Assembly: GCF_018449675.1 (NCBI RefSeq)
Contig: NZ_JAAVUZ010000013.1
Span: forward strand, 1-64,000
Reading direction: 5' to 3'
DNA from: Glaciihabitans sp. dw_435
Lineage (GTDB): Bacteria > Actinomycetota > Actinomycetes > Actinomycetales > Microbacteriaceae
DNA: 64,000 nucleotides
In this document: in pieces, positions 28,592-37,504 of the stretch
Layout: the number at the start of each line of letters is the position of its first letter
Position numbering within the stretch: the stretch's first letter is position 1
Made by a program: the position numbers and the translations under genes
The notes under the pieces: generated by a model
Databases searched by the model: none
The model's input: only the letters and a program-made list of their open reading frames with translations
Told to the model about the DNA's origin: nothing

Positions 28592-29730
28592 ACTCCACCC
28601 CCGCCCGCCCGGGCTCCGTCGTGGTGCCGTTTGTCGACCTCGCGCTGCAGCGCGACCGGGTGGCCGATGCCGTCCGCGCCGGCATCGACGGTGTGCTGGA
28701 CAATACCTCGTTCGTGCTGGGTCCGGAGGTCTCGGCGTTCGAGCGCGAGTTCGCCGCCTACTGCGGCGTTCCGCACGTCGTGGGTGTCGGCAACGGAACC
28801 GACGCCCTCGAGCTCGCCCTCCGCGCGGCGGGAATCGGCCGCGGCGATGAGGTGATTGTGCCGGCGAACACGTTCGTTGCCACCGCAGAAGCCGTCGCCC
28901 GCGCCGGTGCCACGGCCGTCTTCGCCGATTGCGACGACAACTACCTCATCGACCCCGACGACGCCGCGCGGGTCGCCGGACCGCGCACCCGTGCCGTGAT
29001 GGCGGTGCACCTCTACGGTCAGTGCGCCCCGGTGGAACGACTGCGTGCCACGCTCGGCCCCGATGTCCTCATCATCGAGGACGCCGCCCAGGCGCAGGGC
29101 GCCCGACGGTTCGGTGCGCTGGCGGGATCGCTCGGCGATGTGGCCGGCACCAGCTTCTACCCGGGCAAGAACCTCGGCGCCTACGGGGATGGCGGCGCGG
29201 TGATGACGGCCAGGGATGACATCGCTCATGCGATCCGGGAACTGCGCAACCACGGTGGGCTCGCCCGCTACGAACACCGGGTGCTCGGCATGAACTCCCG
29301 CCTCGACGGTATCCAGGCGGCGGTGCTGTCAGCCAAGCTTCCGCTCCTCGACGCGTGGAACGACGAACGTCGTGCCGCCGCCGACGAATACAGCCGGCTC
29401 CTCGCGGGCGTCCCTGACGTCATCACCCCGGCGACCGCCGAGGGAAATGACCACATCTTCCACCTGTACGTCGTGCGGGTGCCCGACCGCGAGACGACCA
29501 TCGCCCGGTTGCACAGCGACGGGATCGCCGCGGGAGTGCACTACCCGACGCCCGTCCACCTCCTGCGCCCGTTCCGGGCCGAGCACGGGAGTGCGCGGCC
29601 GCTTCCCCGGGCCGAGGCGTTCAGCCGGGACATCCTGTCGCTCCCCATCTATCCCGGCATAACCCTGCGACAGCAGGAGTACGTGGTCGACCGGCTTGCC
29701 CGCTCTGTCCGAACGGCGGTCACGGCGTGA
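28588..29730 (+). CDS. DegT/DnrJ/EryC1/StrS aminotransferase (second copy)
   Basis: A second sugar aminotransferase of 380 residues, not a close copy of the first. It has the WbpE/QdtB-like start VVPFVDLALQRDRVADAV, the cofactor region GVGNGTDALELAL, VIVPANTFVATAEAV, IIEDAAQAQGAR, and the PLP lysine in SFYPGKNLGAYGDGGAV. This subgroup typically makes 3-amino sugars from 3-keto nucleotide sugars. The Gfo/Idh oxidoreductase upstream could supply the substrate, and the WlbB-like acetyltransferase at 34851 could acylate the product. AGAGAGGA five bases before the ATG supports the start. Confidence 0.93.
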   Translation: MNSTPARPGSVVVPFVDLALQRDRVADAVRAGIDGVLDNTSFVLGPEVSAFEREFAAYCGVPHVVGVGNGTDALELALRAAGIGRGDEVIVPANTFVATAEAVARAGATAVFADCDDNYLIDPDDAARVAGPRTRAVMAVHLYGQCAPVERLRATLGPDVLIIEDAAQAQGARRFGALAGSLGDVAGTSFYPGKNLGAYGDGGAVMTARDDIAHAIRELRNHGGLARYEHRVLGMNSRLDGIQAAVLSAKLPLLDAWNDERRAAADEYSRLLAGVPDVITPATAEGNDHIFHLYVVRVPDRETTIARLHSDGIAAGVHYPTPVHLLRPFRAEHGSARPLPRAEAFSRDILSLPIYPGITLRQQEYVVDRLARSVRTAVTA

Positions 29731-30818
29731 CACTCACCTCTCCCACCGCGACCCGGGTGCATCCGCGCCCGAGCCCCGATGGCTCCGCGACGGTCTCGGT
29801 CGTCATTCCCTGCTTCAATTACGCCCGCTATCTGCGGCAGAGTGTCGGCAGCGCTCTCGGCCAGCGCGGTGCCGACGTTGACGTGGTAATTGTCGACGAT
29901 GCCTCGACCGATGACAGCGTTGCCGTTGCCAGGTCGCTCGTCGACGCCGATCCCCGGGTGCGGCTTCTCGAGCACCGGGTCAACCTCGGCCCTGTGGACA
30001 CCTTCAACGACGGGCTCGCCGCGACCGCCGGCGAATTTCTCGTGCGGCTGGACGCCGACGACATGCTGACGCCCGGCTCTCTCGAGCGCGCGATCGCGGT
30101 GGCCCGTGAGTTGCCCACCGTCGGACTCGTCTATGGGCACCCGCTGCATTTTTCTGGCGAACCGGGAGCGGAGCCGCGGACCACTGCCACCGCCTGGACG
30201 CACTGGCGCGGTGGAGCGTGGCTCGCCGACCGGTGCCGCTCGGGCTTCAACGTGATCACCGCGCCCGAGGCATTCATGCGGCGTGACGTCGTCGACGTGG
30301 TCGGGGGCCAGCGATACCTGGCGCACACGCACGACATGGAGATGTGGCTGCGGATCGCCGCGTTCTCCGACGTCGCGTACATCCACGGCGCCGACCAGGC
30401 GTGGCACCGCGAGCACCCCGCGTCGCTGTCCGCCACATCGGTGTCTCCGCTGGTCGACGTGCGGGAACGCCGTGCGGCCTTCGACACGCTTTTCTCCGGC
30501 GCCGCGGGACGGTTGCCGGGCAGCGCGTCCCTCCACGCCGCCGCGCGTCGCGCCGTCGCCGTCGACGCCCTGACGCTGGCCTGCCAACGCCTCGACGCCC
30601 GGGTGGTCGACCACACCGAGGTCGACCTGCTCGTGGAATTTGCGGAGGAGACGGATGCCTCGGCGCGCGAGCTGCCGGAATGGCGTGCCGTCACCGCCCG
30701 CCTCCGTGTCGCGGACGGCACCACGCAGCGGCACCCCCGATTTGTACTCGAACGGCTCGGCCGACGCATTCGTGCCGACCGCAATATCCGCAGATGGCAC
30801 CGACAGGGGACGTTCTGA
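29727..30818 (+). CDS. family 2 glycosyltransferase, paralogue of the one at 26106
   Basis: A 363-residue GT-A enzyme: VSVVIPCFNYARYLRQSVGS, then [16 protein letters not shown] and the metal motif RLDADDMLTPGSLERAI. The order, spacing and many residues match the GT2 upstream, so the two probably arose by duplication. Acceptor or donor may now differ. The GTG start overlaps the aminotransferase stop (GTGA). It ends TGATG with the next gene. Confidence 0.92.
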   Translation: MTLTSPTATRVHPRPSPDGSATVSVVIPCFNYARYLRQSVGSALGQRGADVDVVIVDDASTDDSVAVARSLVDADPRVRLLEHRVNLGPVDTFNDGLAATAGEFLVRLDADDMLTPGSLERAIAVARELPTVGLVYGHPLHFSGEPGAEPRTTATAWTHWRGGAWLADRCRSGFNVITAPEAFMRRDVVDVVGGQRYLAHTHDMEMWLRIAAFSDVAYIHGADQAWHREHPASLSATSVSPLVDVRERRAAFDTLFSGAAGRLPGSASLHAAARRAVAVDALTLACQRLDARVVDHTEVDLLVEFAEETDASARELPEWRAVTARLRVADGTTQRHPRFVLERLGRRIRADRNIRRWHRQGTF

Positions 30819-32143
30819 TGACGATGCGTGACCAGATTCGACGGGTGGGAGAGGTGCGCTCCCGCTGGCGTCGCGCCGGATGGAGGGATGTCGCCCGCCG
30901 GGTCATCCTGCGCATCAGCCAACGCCTCGACGTGGAGTCGCTGCAGTTCCCGCTGTACGACCACGACATTGCCGACTCGACGCGGCTCTACCTCGCGCCC
31001 GCGGAGTCCCCGCTCGACGGTGCGACGCGGGTCGGCTGGATCTGCACGCCACCGCAGGCCGGCTCCGGGGGACACACGACCCTGTTCCGCATGATCGAGG
31101 CCCTCGAGAGCGCCGGTCACGAGTGCGTGATCTTCCTGTACGACAGGCATGGCGGCGACATCACCCGGCACGCCGAGGTCATCCGGCAGTGGTGGCCGTG
31201 GATCGAGGCAGACATCCGCGATGCCGAGGCGGGCATCACCGGGGTCGACGCCTGTGTCGCCAGTTCCTGGCAGACCGCGCACGTGCTCGCGACCCATGGT
31301 CGCGACCCCATGGAGCGGCTGTATTTCGTGCAGGACTTCGAACCGATGTTTTACCCATCGGGGTCGATTTCGGCGCTGGCGGAGGACAGCTACCGTTTCG
31401 GATTCCACACGATCGCTCTCGGCGAGATGGTCGCCGGCCACCTGGCCGGAATCGGGGTCAGGGCAGAGGTCGCGCCGTTCGGCTGCGACACCTCCGTCTA
31501 CTCGCTGACCAACACCACCGGCGTACGATCGGGAGTGGTGTTCTACGCACGGCCCTCGGCCGACCGTCGGGGCTACCTGCTGGGAAAGCGCGCGCTGGAA
31601 CTGTTCCACACGATGCATCCCGAGCAGCCGATCCACATCTACGGGGCGACCGCGGAGGGATGGAAGATCCCCGTCATCGACCACGGAACCCCGACGCCCG
31701 CGCAGCTCGCCGACCTCTACAACGGTGCCATCGCCGGAATCGCGCTGTCCTTCACCAACGTGTCGCTGGTGGCAGAGGAGCTGCTCGCCTGCGGTGCCAT
31801 CCCCGTCGTCAACGACTCACCTGATTCGCGCGCCGACCTCGACTCACCGTGCGTTGCATGGGCACAACCGACGGCGGGAGCGATCGCCGACGCGCTCGGC
31901 CTCCTGGTCGAGCAGGCGTCGCCGGGTCTTTCTCGCACGGCCGCGGCCAGCGTGCGGCACGGCTGGGGCCCCGCGCAGCAGATCGTACTCGCCGCCCTGG
32001 ACGGCACCGGCGGGTTTCGCACCGAACGCGAGCGTCGACTGATGGCGGCGAGCTCCGTCGGCCGGATGTGGCAGACGACCCCGGCGCCCGAGTATCCGAA
32101 CACACCCTACGCAGCAGCACCCACCGAGGAGTCAGGACAATGA
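30818..32143 (+). CDS. WsaF-like glycosyltransferase (probable rhamnosyltransferase)
   Basis: A 441-residue GT-B-type protein. RVGWICTPPQAGSGGHTTLF resembles the acceptor-side glycine loop. YFVQDFEPMFYPSGS and SYRFGFHTIALGEMV match the motif pattern I recall for WsaF, a rhamnosyltransferase of S-layer glycan synthesis in Geobacillus. The C-terminal donor half has FYARPSADRRGYLLGKRALE and ALSFTNVSLVAEELLACGAIP. Rhamnose as donor is inferred. The frame upstream of 30818 runs through the GT2 gene and is discarded. Confidence 0.85.
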   Translation: MTMRDQIRRVGEVRSRWRRAGWRDVARRVILRISQRLDVESLQFPLYDHDIADSTRLYLAPAESPLDGATRVGWICTPPQAGSGGHTTLFRMIEALESAGHECVIFLYDRHGGDITRHAEVIRQWWPWIEADIRDAEAGITGVDACVASSWQTAHVLATHGRDPMERLYFVQDFEPMFYPSGSISALAEDSYRFGFHTIALGEMVAGHLAGIGVRAEVAPFGCDTSVYSLTNTTGVRSGVVFYARPSADRRGYLLGKRALELFHTMHPEQPIHIYGATAEGWKIPVIDHGTPTPAQLADLYNGAIAGIALSFTNVSLVAEELLACGAIPVVNDSPDSRADLDSPCVAWAQPTAGAIADALGLLVEQASPGLSRTAAASVRHGWGPAQQIVLAALDGTGGFRTERERRLMAASSVGRMWQTTPAPEYPNTPYAAAPTEESGQ

Positions 32144-34833
32144 TGACCGACAACCCGCACCCACGCATCGTTCTCGGCGGGACATCCGTCGACCTTCTGG
32201 AACACGACGAGGCGATTGGGACCATCCTCGACAGGGCCTGCGCCACGGACACCCGACCGCTGGCCGTGCTGTCCGCCAACGTCGACCACATCAACCACTT
32301 CGGAGCGGGCGGTCGCTGGGCACACACCCTCGACGCCCCGCTCACCGGCGACCCGGGTGTGGAGTGGCTGAGCCTCATCGACGGGTCGCCGCTTGCCACC
32401 CGCGCGCACGCCCTCACGGGGCACTGGTGGCCACGCCTTGCCGGCAGCGACCTGATCGGCCCGATTCTCGATGAGGCCGACCGGCGGGGCCTGCGCGTGG
32501 GTGTTGTCGGCGGATCGGAGGAGGCGCAACTGCAGCTGCGCGACCGCGTCGCGGTGGACCACCCCGACCTCGCCGTCGTGGGCATGTGGTCGCCGGAACG
32601 CGACGACCTCACCGACCCGGAACGCTGCGAGAAACTGGCCGCGTCCATCGCGACGCAGCGTGTCGACGTGCTGCTGGTCGGACTCGGCAAGCCGCGCCAG
32701 GAGCTGTGGATCAGCGAGTACGGCGCGGCCACGGGCGCGCGCGTGCTGCTCGCCTTCGGTGCCGTCGTTGACTTTCTCGCCGGTCGCATCCGGCGAGCGC
32801 CCCGGTGGGTCGTGCGTTCGCGCATGGAGTGGGCGTGGCGCCTGATGCTGGAGCCCCGCCGCCTCGCCCGTCGCTACCTGGTCGAGGGACCCGTCGCCTA
32901 CCTGCGGCTGCGGCGGGACAGCGCCCTCGGCGAGACGTCGCCGGCGATGCGCATCCCGGAGACGTCGCTGCCCCTGCCACCCGCGGCCGAGTCGCCGGTG
33001 GTGGTGGGCAGCATCGCCGCCCCCGCAGCTCCCGTGCCCGCCGCACATCCGGGCCCCGGATTCGTCGGCCTGGACGGGCATGCCGATGTGGCGGTGTTGG
33101 TGGTCACCTACAACAGCGCGGCTTCCATCGGCGCGCTGCTGGAGTCCCTTCTCCCCGAGTCGGCGGACCTGCGCCTGCGGGTCGTCGTCGCCGACAATGC
33201 GTCGGTGGATGACTCGGTCACGATCGCCGGTCGCTACGAGAACGTCATCACCGTCCCGACGGGAGGCAACCTCGGCTACGCCGCCGGGGTCAACCGTGCA
33301 CGGGCCGCCGCCGGATCCGCCGGCGCGTTCCTCGTGCTCAACCCCGACCTGACCGTCACGCGTGGGTCGATCTCGACCCTGCTGGCGCGGCAACGCCACT
33401 CGGGCGCGGGAATCGCGGTTCCGCTGCTCACCGACGAGAACGGCACCCTGCACACCTCCCTCCGGAGGGAGCCGACCCTGCTCGGCACCTGGGGTGACGC
33501 GCTGCTCGGCGATCACCTCGCCGGTCGTCCGTCCTGGCTCTCCGAGACCGATCACGCCGTCGAAAGCTACCAGCACGCGCATCAGGTCGAGTGGGCAACG
33601 GGTGCCGCCGTCCTCATCGCGAGTGAGCTCGCCGAGCTGCTCGGCGACTGGGACGAGAGGTTTTTCCTGTACTCCGAGGAGACCGACTACTTCCGGAGGG
33701 CGCGCCAGGCCGGGGCATCCATCTGGTTTGAACCGGGCGCCCGCATGGTGCACGCCGGCGGCGGTTCGGGAGGACCGGCCGACCTGACGGCCCTCATGAT
33801 CGTCAACCGCGTGCGGTACGCGGAGCTGCACCACTCACGGTCGCGGGCGAGCGCATTCCGCGTCCCGTTGCTGCTCGGATCCGCGCTGCGGTCGGGACAG
33901 GAACGGCACCGCCGTGCGGTCTGGAACCTGCTGAGCCGCACGCGCTGGGAGAAGCTGCCCCACGCGCAGCTCTCGTCCGGCGCACGGCTGGCCGACGGCG
34001 GTGCGATCGCACAGTTCCCGGCCGGCTCGATCATCATCCCCGCCCATGACGAGAGCGCGGTGATCGCCTCCTGCCTCACCGCGCTCGCGCCGCTGGCTGA
34101 CACCGGGCACCTCGAGATCATTGTGGTGTGCAACGGATGCACCGACGGCACGGCGCAGCGGGCCCGCGAGTTTCCCGGCGTCACCGTGCTCGAGATTGAT
34201 GAGGCGTCCAAGACCGCTGCCCTCAACGAGGGTGACGCCGTCGCGACCCTGTGGCCGCGCATCTACCTCGACGCGGACGTGGGGGTGAGCGCGGAGACCA
34301 TCCGCGAGACCCTGATCGCGCTGGGCAGCGGCGACACGCTCGCGGCCCGTCCCCAGTTCCGCTACGACCTCGCGGGCTGCAGCGGCGCCGTCCGGGCCTA
34401 CTACCGGGCGCGCACCCGCATGCCCTCCAGCTCTGCCGCCCTGTGGGGTGCGGGGATGTACGCCGTCACCGAGGCGGGCCACGATCGCTTCTCCTCGTTC
34501 CCGACGGACGCCGTCGACGACGTGTTCGTGCACCGCCAGTTCGTCGAGTCGGAGCGCGTCATCGTGACCACCATCCCCGTGGATGTGCGGGTACCCCGCA
34601 CGACGTCGGCACTCATCCGCGTGCTCGGCCGCACCAACAGCTCGCGGCTGGAGGAGAGCACGACGGGCGGCACGCTGAGGGAGCTGCTGGCGACCACCCG
34701 CGGTGCCGGTGACCTGATCGACACGGTGATCTACGCCAGCTGCGCCATCCTCGCGCGCTCCCGCGGTCGTCGCCGCACAACAGAGTGGGCGCGGGATGAC
34801 ACGAGCCGGGTGTTGGAGGAGGTGCTCGAGTGA
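32140..34833 (+). CDS. three-domain glycosyltransferase fusion: GT26 (WecG/TagA) + GT2 + GT2
   Basis: One frame of 897 residues holds three glycosyltransferase domains. Residues about 10-250 are WecG/TagA/CpsF type (GT26): LSANVDHINHFG, RVGVVGGSEEAQLQLRDRV, VLLVGLGKPRQELWISEY. A Pro/Ala-rich linker follows (about 262-312). Residues about 315-590 are a GT2 of WbbL/rhamnosyltransferase type: VAVLVVTYNSAASIGALLES, GGNLGYAAGVNRAR, WATGAAVLI, FFLYSEETDYFRR. Residues about 626-860 are a second GT2: SIIIPAHDESAVIASCLTAL, VVCNGCTDGT, YLDADVGVS. GAGGAG lies eight bases before ATG 32140. I see no frameshift or stop. It would add up to three sugars, or use one module as scaffold. Confidence 0.9.
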   Translation: MMTDNPHPRIVLGGTSVDLLEHDEAIGTILDRACATDTRPLAVLSANVDHINHFGAGGRWAHTLDAPLTGDPGVEWLSLIDGSPLATRAHALTGHWWPRLAGSDLIGPILDEADRRGLRVGVVGGSEEAQLQLRDRVAVDHPDLAVVGMWSPERDDLTDPERCEKLAASIATQRVDVLLVGLGKPRQELWISEYGAATGARVLLAFGAVVDFLAGRIRRAPRWVVRSRMEWAWRLMLEPRRLARRYLVEGPVAYLRLRRDSALGETSPAMRIPETSLPLPPAAESPVVVGSIAAPAAPVPAAHPGPGFVGLDGHADVAVLVVTYNSAASIGALLESLLPESADLRLRVVVADNASVDDSVTIAGRYENVITVPTGGNLGYAAGVNRARAAAGSAGAFLVLNPDLTVTRGSISTLLARQRHSGAGIAVPLLTDENGTLHTSLRREPTLLGTWGDALLGDHLAGRPSWLSETDHAVESYQHAHQVEWATGAAVLIASELAELLGDWDERFFLYSEETDYFRRARQAGASIWFEPGARMVHAGGGSGGPADLTALMIVNRVRYAELHHSRSRASAFRVPLLLGSALRSGQERHRRAVWNLLSRTRWEKLPHAQLSSGARLADGGAIAQFPAGSIIIPAHDESAVIASCLTALAPLADTGHLEIIVVCNGCTDGTAQRAREFPGVTVLEIDEASKTAALNEGDAVATLWPRIYLDADVGVSAETIRETLIALGSGDTLAARPQFRYDLAGCSGAVRAYYRARTRMPSSSAALWGAGMYAVTEAGHDRFSSFPTDAVDDVFVHRQFVESERVIVTTIPVDVRVPRTTSALIRVLGRTNSSRLEESTTGGTLRELLATTRGAGDLIDTVIYASCAILARSRGRRRTTEWARDDTSRVLEEVLE

Positions 34834-34850
34834 CCCGACCTCCGAACCGC

Positions 34851-35492
34851 TCAGTCCAGTGCCGTCACCAGGCCCGCGGACTCCCGATACCGCTGGCCCG
34901 TGGCGGGACAGACGAGGATCACCCCGGACGGGTCGCCCCCGATCCGGTCGGATTCCTGCGCGTCTTCCGGTATGAGTCGCACCCCGGCGCGACCCACCCA
35001 GCCGACGCGCCGGGCGGGCACCCCCACCATGAGGGCGAAGTCGGGAACGTCTGCGGTCACCACGGCTCCCGCGGCGATCATCGCCCACGCCCCGATGGTG
35101 ACCGGCGCGATGCACACTGCACGCGCACCGATCGACGCCCCCCGCAGGGCGGTCACCCCGACGGCATGCCAGTCGTCTGCGGTCTTCAAAACTCCCTCGG
35201 GCGTCACCGCCCGGGGAAACACATCGTTGGTGAACACCGCGGCGGGACCAACGAAGACGCCTTCAGCCAGCACCGCCGGCTCGTACACGAGGGCAGCATT
35301 CTGCACCTTGCAGTTGCTTCCCATGGTTACCCCCGGGCCTATGTAGGCCGCACGACCCACCGTGCACTGCTCGCCGAGGACGGCACCCTCGCGAATCTGC
35401 GCCAGATGCCAGATGCGCGATCCATCGCCGATCACGGCGAGCGGATCCACATCGGCGGTGTCGGCCACCCAGGCGGCAACTTTTTCGTCCAT
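34851..35492 (-). CDS. WlbB/WbpD-like sugar N-acetyltransferase
   Basis: A left-handed beta-helix protein of 213 residues. Family-like segments are GDGSRIWHLAQIREGAVLG, GRAAYIGPGVTMGSNCKVQN, VFVGPAAVFTNDVFPRA and the end MVGVPARRVGWVGRAG. WlbB/WbpD enzymes acetylate the 3-amino group of UDP-GlcNAc(3N)A. It could finish the pathway begun by the Gfo/Idh enzyme and the second aminotransferase, yet it is on the opposite strand. I chose ATG 35492 (MDEKVAAWVADTADVD); the frame extends 11 codons further. The last 40 residues carry a short Cys-containing tail. Confidence 0.85.
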   Translation of the reverse strand: MDEKVAAWVADTADVDPLAVIGDGSRIWHLAQIREGAVLGEQCTVGRAAYIGPGVTMGSNCKVQNAALVYEPAVLAEGVFVGPAAVFTNDVFPRAVTPEGVLKTADDWHAVGVTALRGASIGARAVCIAPVTIGAWAMIAAGAVVTADVPDFALMVGVPARRVGWVGRAGVRLIPEDAQESDRIGGDPSGVILVCPATGQRYRESAGLVTALD

Positions 35493-35542
35493 ACGGCCAG
35501 AGTCTGGCCGACATACCCAGCGCAAACAAGGGGACTGCTGTC

Positions 35543-36181
35543 ATGAAGCGCACAGATCACACCACACCCGTCACGACGGATCCACCGCGGATGAGCCCGC
35601 GCCGTCGTGTCATCACCATCGGCCTGTCCGCCGCGGCGATCATCACCGCGGCCGCCCTCGCCCTCGACACCCTGCCGTCCGGAACGAACGGAGCCATCGC
35701 GGCACCGGACGCCAGCCAGACCAGCGCCCGGGCGGCGTCCACCCTTCCGCCCCTCGAGGTGGGGCTTCCCACGGCAACGCCCACGGGACTTCCCCCCACG
35801 CCGCCGGTCGCCCCGTTGCTGACCGCGGTTCCGCGCACGGGAAGCGCAAAGGGCAAGTTCGTCGACGGCTTCCCTCCGGTGCTGCGCACGATCCTTGCCG
35901 GCGCCACAGTGGTCTCCAGTTCCGTCGCCTCCGAGGGAAACATCGTGCAGGCCGGCGTGGTGGGCACCATGCCCGTGTCCGCGGACTCCGCGATCAAGGT
36001 CGTGAAGGCGGCGCTCTTCCGGCTGCGGTTCAGCTCCGTTGTCACGCAGCCGTCCGCCACCACGACGTCCGTCGTGTTTCGCACGAAGAAGCAGGACACC
36101 GTGACGCTGGCAATCACGCCGACCGGTAAGTCCAGCATCAGTTTCACCATTCACGCGGTGCTGCGCACGGCGAAGAAGTAA
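35543..36181 (+). CDS. exported protein of unknown function
   Basis: A 212-residue protein with a basic N-terminus, one hydrophobic segment (about 23-42) ending before AIAAPDASQ, a Pro/Thr-rich stretch (about 65-95) and a small globular domain to the end. No known family is recognised. The segment could be a signal peptide or an anchor, so the domain should lie outside the cytoplasm. AAGGGGA precedes the ATG. It starts a three-gene run with the MFS transporter and TolB-like protein, 50 bp from the divergent acetyltransferase. Confidence 0.75.
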   Translation: MKRTDHTTPVTTDPPRMSPRRRVITIGLSAAAIITAAALALDTLPSGTNGAIAAPDASQTSARAASTLPPLEVGLPTATPTGLPPTPPVAPLLTAVPRTGSAKGKFVDGFPPVLRTILAGATVVSSSVASEGNIVQAGVVGTMPVSADSAIKVVKAALFRLRFSSVVTQPSATTTSVVFRTKKQDTVTLAITPTGKSSISFTIHAVLRTAKK

Positions 36182-36205
36182 GAGCAGCCCCGGGGGGAAT
36201 CACAC

Positions 36206-37504
36206 GTGTATATATCGGTATCCGATCGGCCGGGCGGGACGGACGATGAGGCGGATGACGCGGCCCGCGTCTCACGGCGTCCCGTGCGCGTTGCCCCGAC
36301 CGTCGTCGCCCTCGGCTTCGTCAGCCTGTTCACGGACATCTCGTCCGAGTCCGTTGCTGCGGTACTGCCGCTGTACATCACCGCGGCCCTCGGGCTCTCC
36401 CCGCTGGCCTACGGATTTCTCGACGGCCTGTACCAGGGGGTCTCCGCGATCGTGCGGATCGCCGCGGGGTGGGCATCCGACCGTGGGGACCGCCCGAAGC
36501 TGATCGCGCTCCTCGGCTACGGCATCTCCATGCTCGCCCGGATCGCCCTGCTGTTCTCCACCGGGCTCGGCGCGATCACGGCCGTGGTGGCGTTCGACCG
36601 CATCGGGAAGGGGATCAGGACGGCACCGCGGGATGCCATGATCACCGCGTCATCCGCCCCGCCTATTCTCGGTCGTGCATTCGGGGTGCACCGCACGCTC
36701 GATACGGTCGGCGCGATGGTGGGGCCGGTGCTCGCGTTTGTGGTGCTGCTGGTCATCCCGGACGGATACTCCACGGTGTTTGTGCTCTCGCTTGCCTGCG
36801 CCATCATTGGGGTGACCATCCTCGGTGCCTTCGTGCCCAACATGCGGCCGAACGCCGAGCGTGCGCAGTCGGCCCGGCACCCGCTGAAGATGAGGGTGCT
36901 GCTGGCTCCGGCGCTGCGCCGGCTGCTCATCATCGCCGCCCTGTTCGGGCTGCTCACGGTGGGGGATGGCTTCATCTATCTCGTGCTGCAGAGCAAGGAC
37001 TCGTTCGCGACCGTGTGGTTCCCGCTGCTGTATGTGGGAACGAACTTCGCCTACCTCGCGCTCGCGGTGCCGTTCGGCCGCCTCGCCGACCGGTGGGGGC
37101 GGATGCGCGTGTTCGTCCTCGGTCATGGGGCGTTGCTCGCCACCTACGTGCTCGCGGCCCTGCCCGGCATTGGCGTGGTGACCACGGTGGCCTGTCTGCT
37201 TCTGCTCGGAGTCTTCTACGCGGCGACGGACGGGGTGCTGGCCGCGCTCGCCGCGCGGTCGGTTCCCGCGGAGGCGACGGGCAGTGGCATCGCTGCCGCC
37301 CAGACGGTGGTGGCCCTTGCACGGTTCGCGGCGTCGACCGGCTTCGGGGTGTTGTGGTTCACGCTCGGGCGCACCGGTGCGATCACCACCGTCGCGATCG
37401 GTCTCGCGGTCGTGCTCGCCGTCGTGGTGATCCTCATTCGCCGGATGGTCCGCTCAGGTCCGGTGGCCGACCAGCGGCCCCGGCCTCCCGTCGGCGTGCA
37501 ATGA
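36206..37504 (+). CDS. MFS transporter
   Basis: A 432-residue major facilitator with about 12 helices. The first loop after helix 1 has FTDISSESVAAVLPLYITAA, helix 2-3 carries GWASDRGDRPK, close to the MFS loop signature, and a second copy, GRLADRWGRMR, lies between helices 8 and 9. FDRIGKGIRTAPRDAMI resembles a subgroup often labelled as multidrug or YfmO-like. The substrate is unknown. GGGGGG eight bases before the GTG at 36206 supports the start. It overlaps the next gene by four bases. Confidence 0.9.
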   Translation: MYISVSDRPGGTDDEADDAARVSRRPVRVAPTVVALGFVSLFTDISSESVAAVLPLYITAALGLSPLAYGFLDGLYQGVSAIVRIAAGWASDRGDRPKLIALLGYGISMLARIALLFSTGLGAITAVVAFDRIGKGIRTAPRDAMITASSAPPILGRAFGVHRTLDTVGAMVGPVLAFVVLLVIPDGYSTVFVLSLACAIIGVTILGAFVPNMRPNAERAQSARHPLKMRVLLAPALRRLLIIAALFGLLTVGDGFIYLVLQSKDSFATVWFPLLYVGTNFAYLALAVPFGRLADRWGRMRVFVLGHGALLATYVLAALPGIGVVTTVACLLLLGVFYAATDGVLAALAARSVPAEATGSGIAAAQTVVALARFAASTGFGVLWFTLGRTGAITTVAIGLAVVLAVVVILIRRMVRSGPVADQRPRPPVGVQ

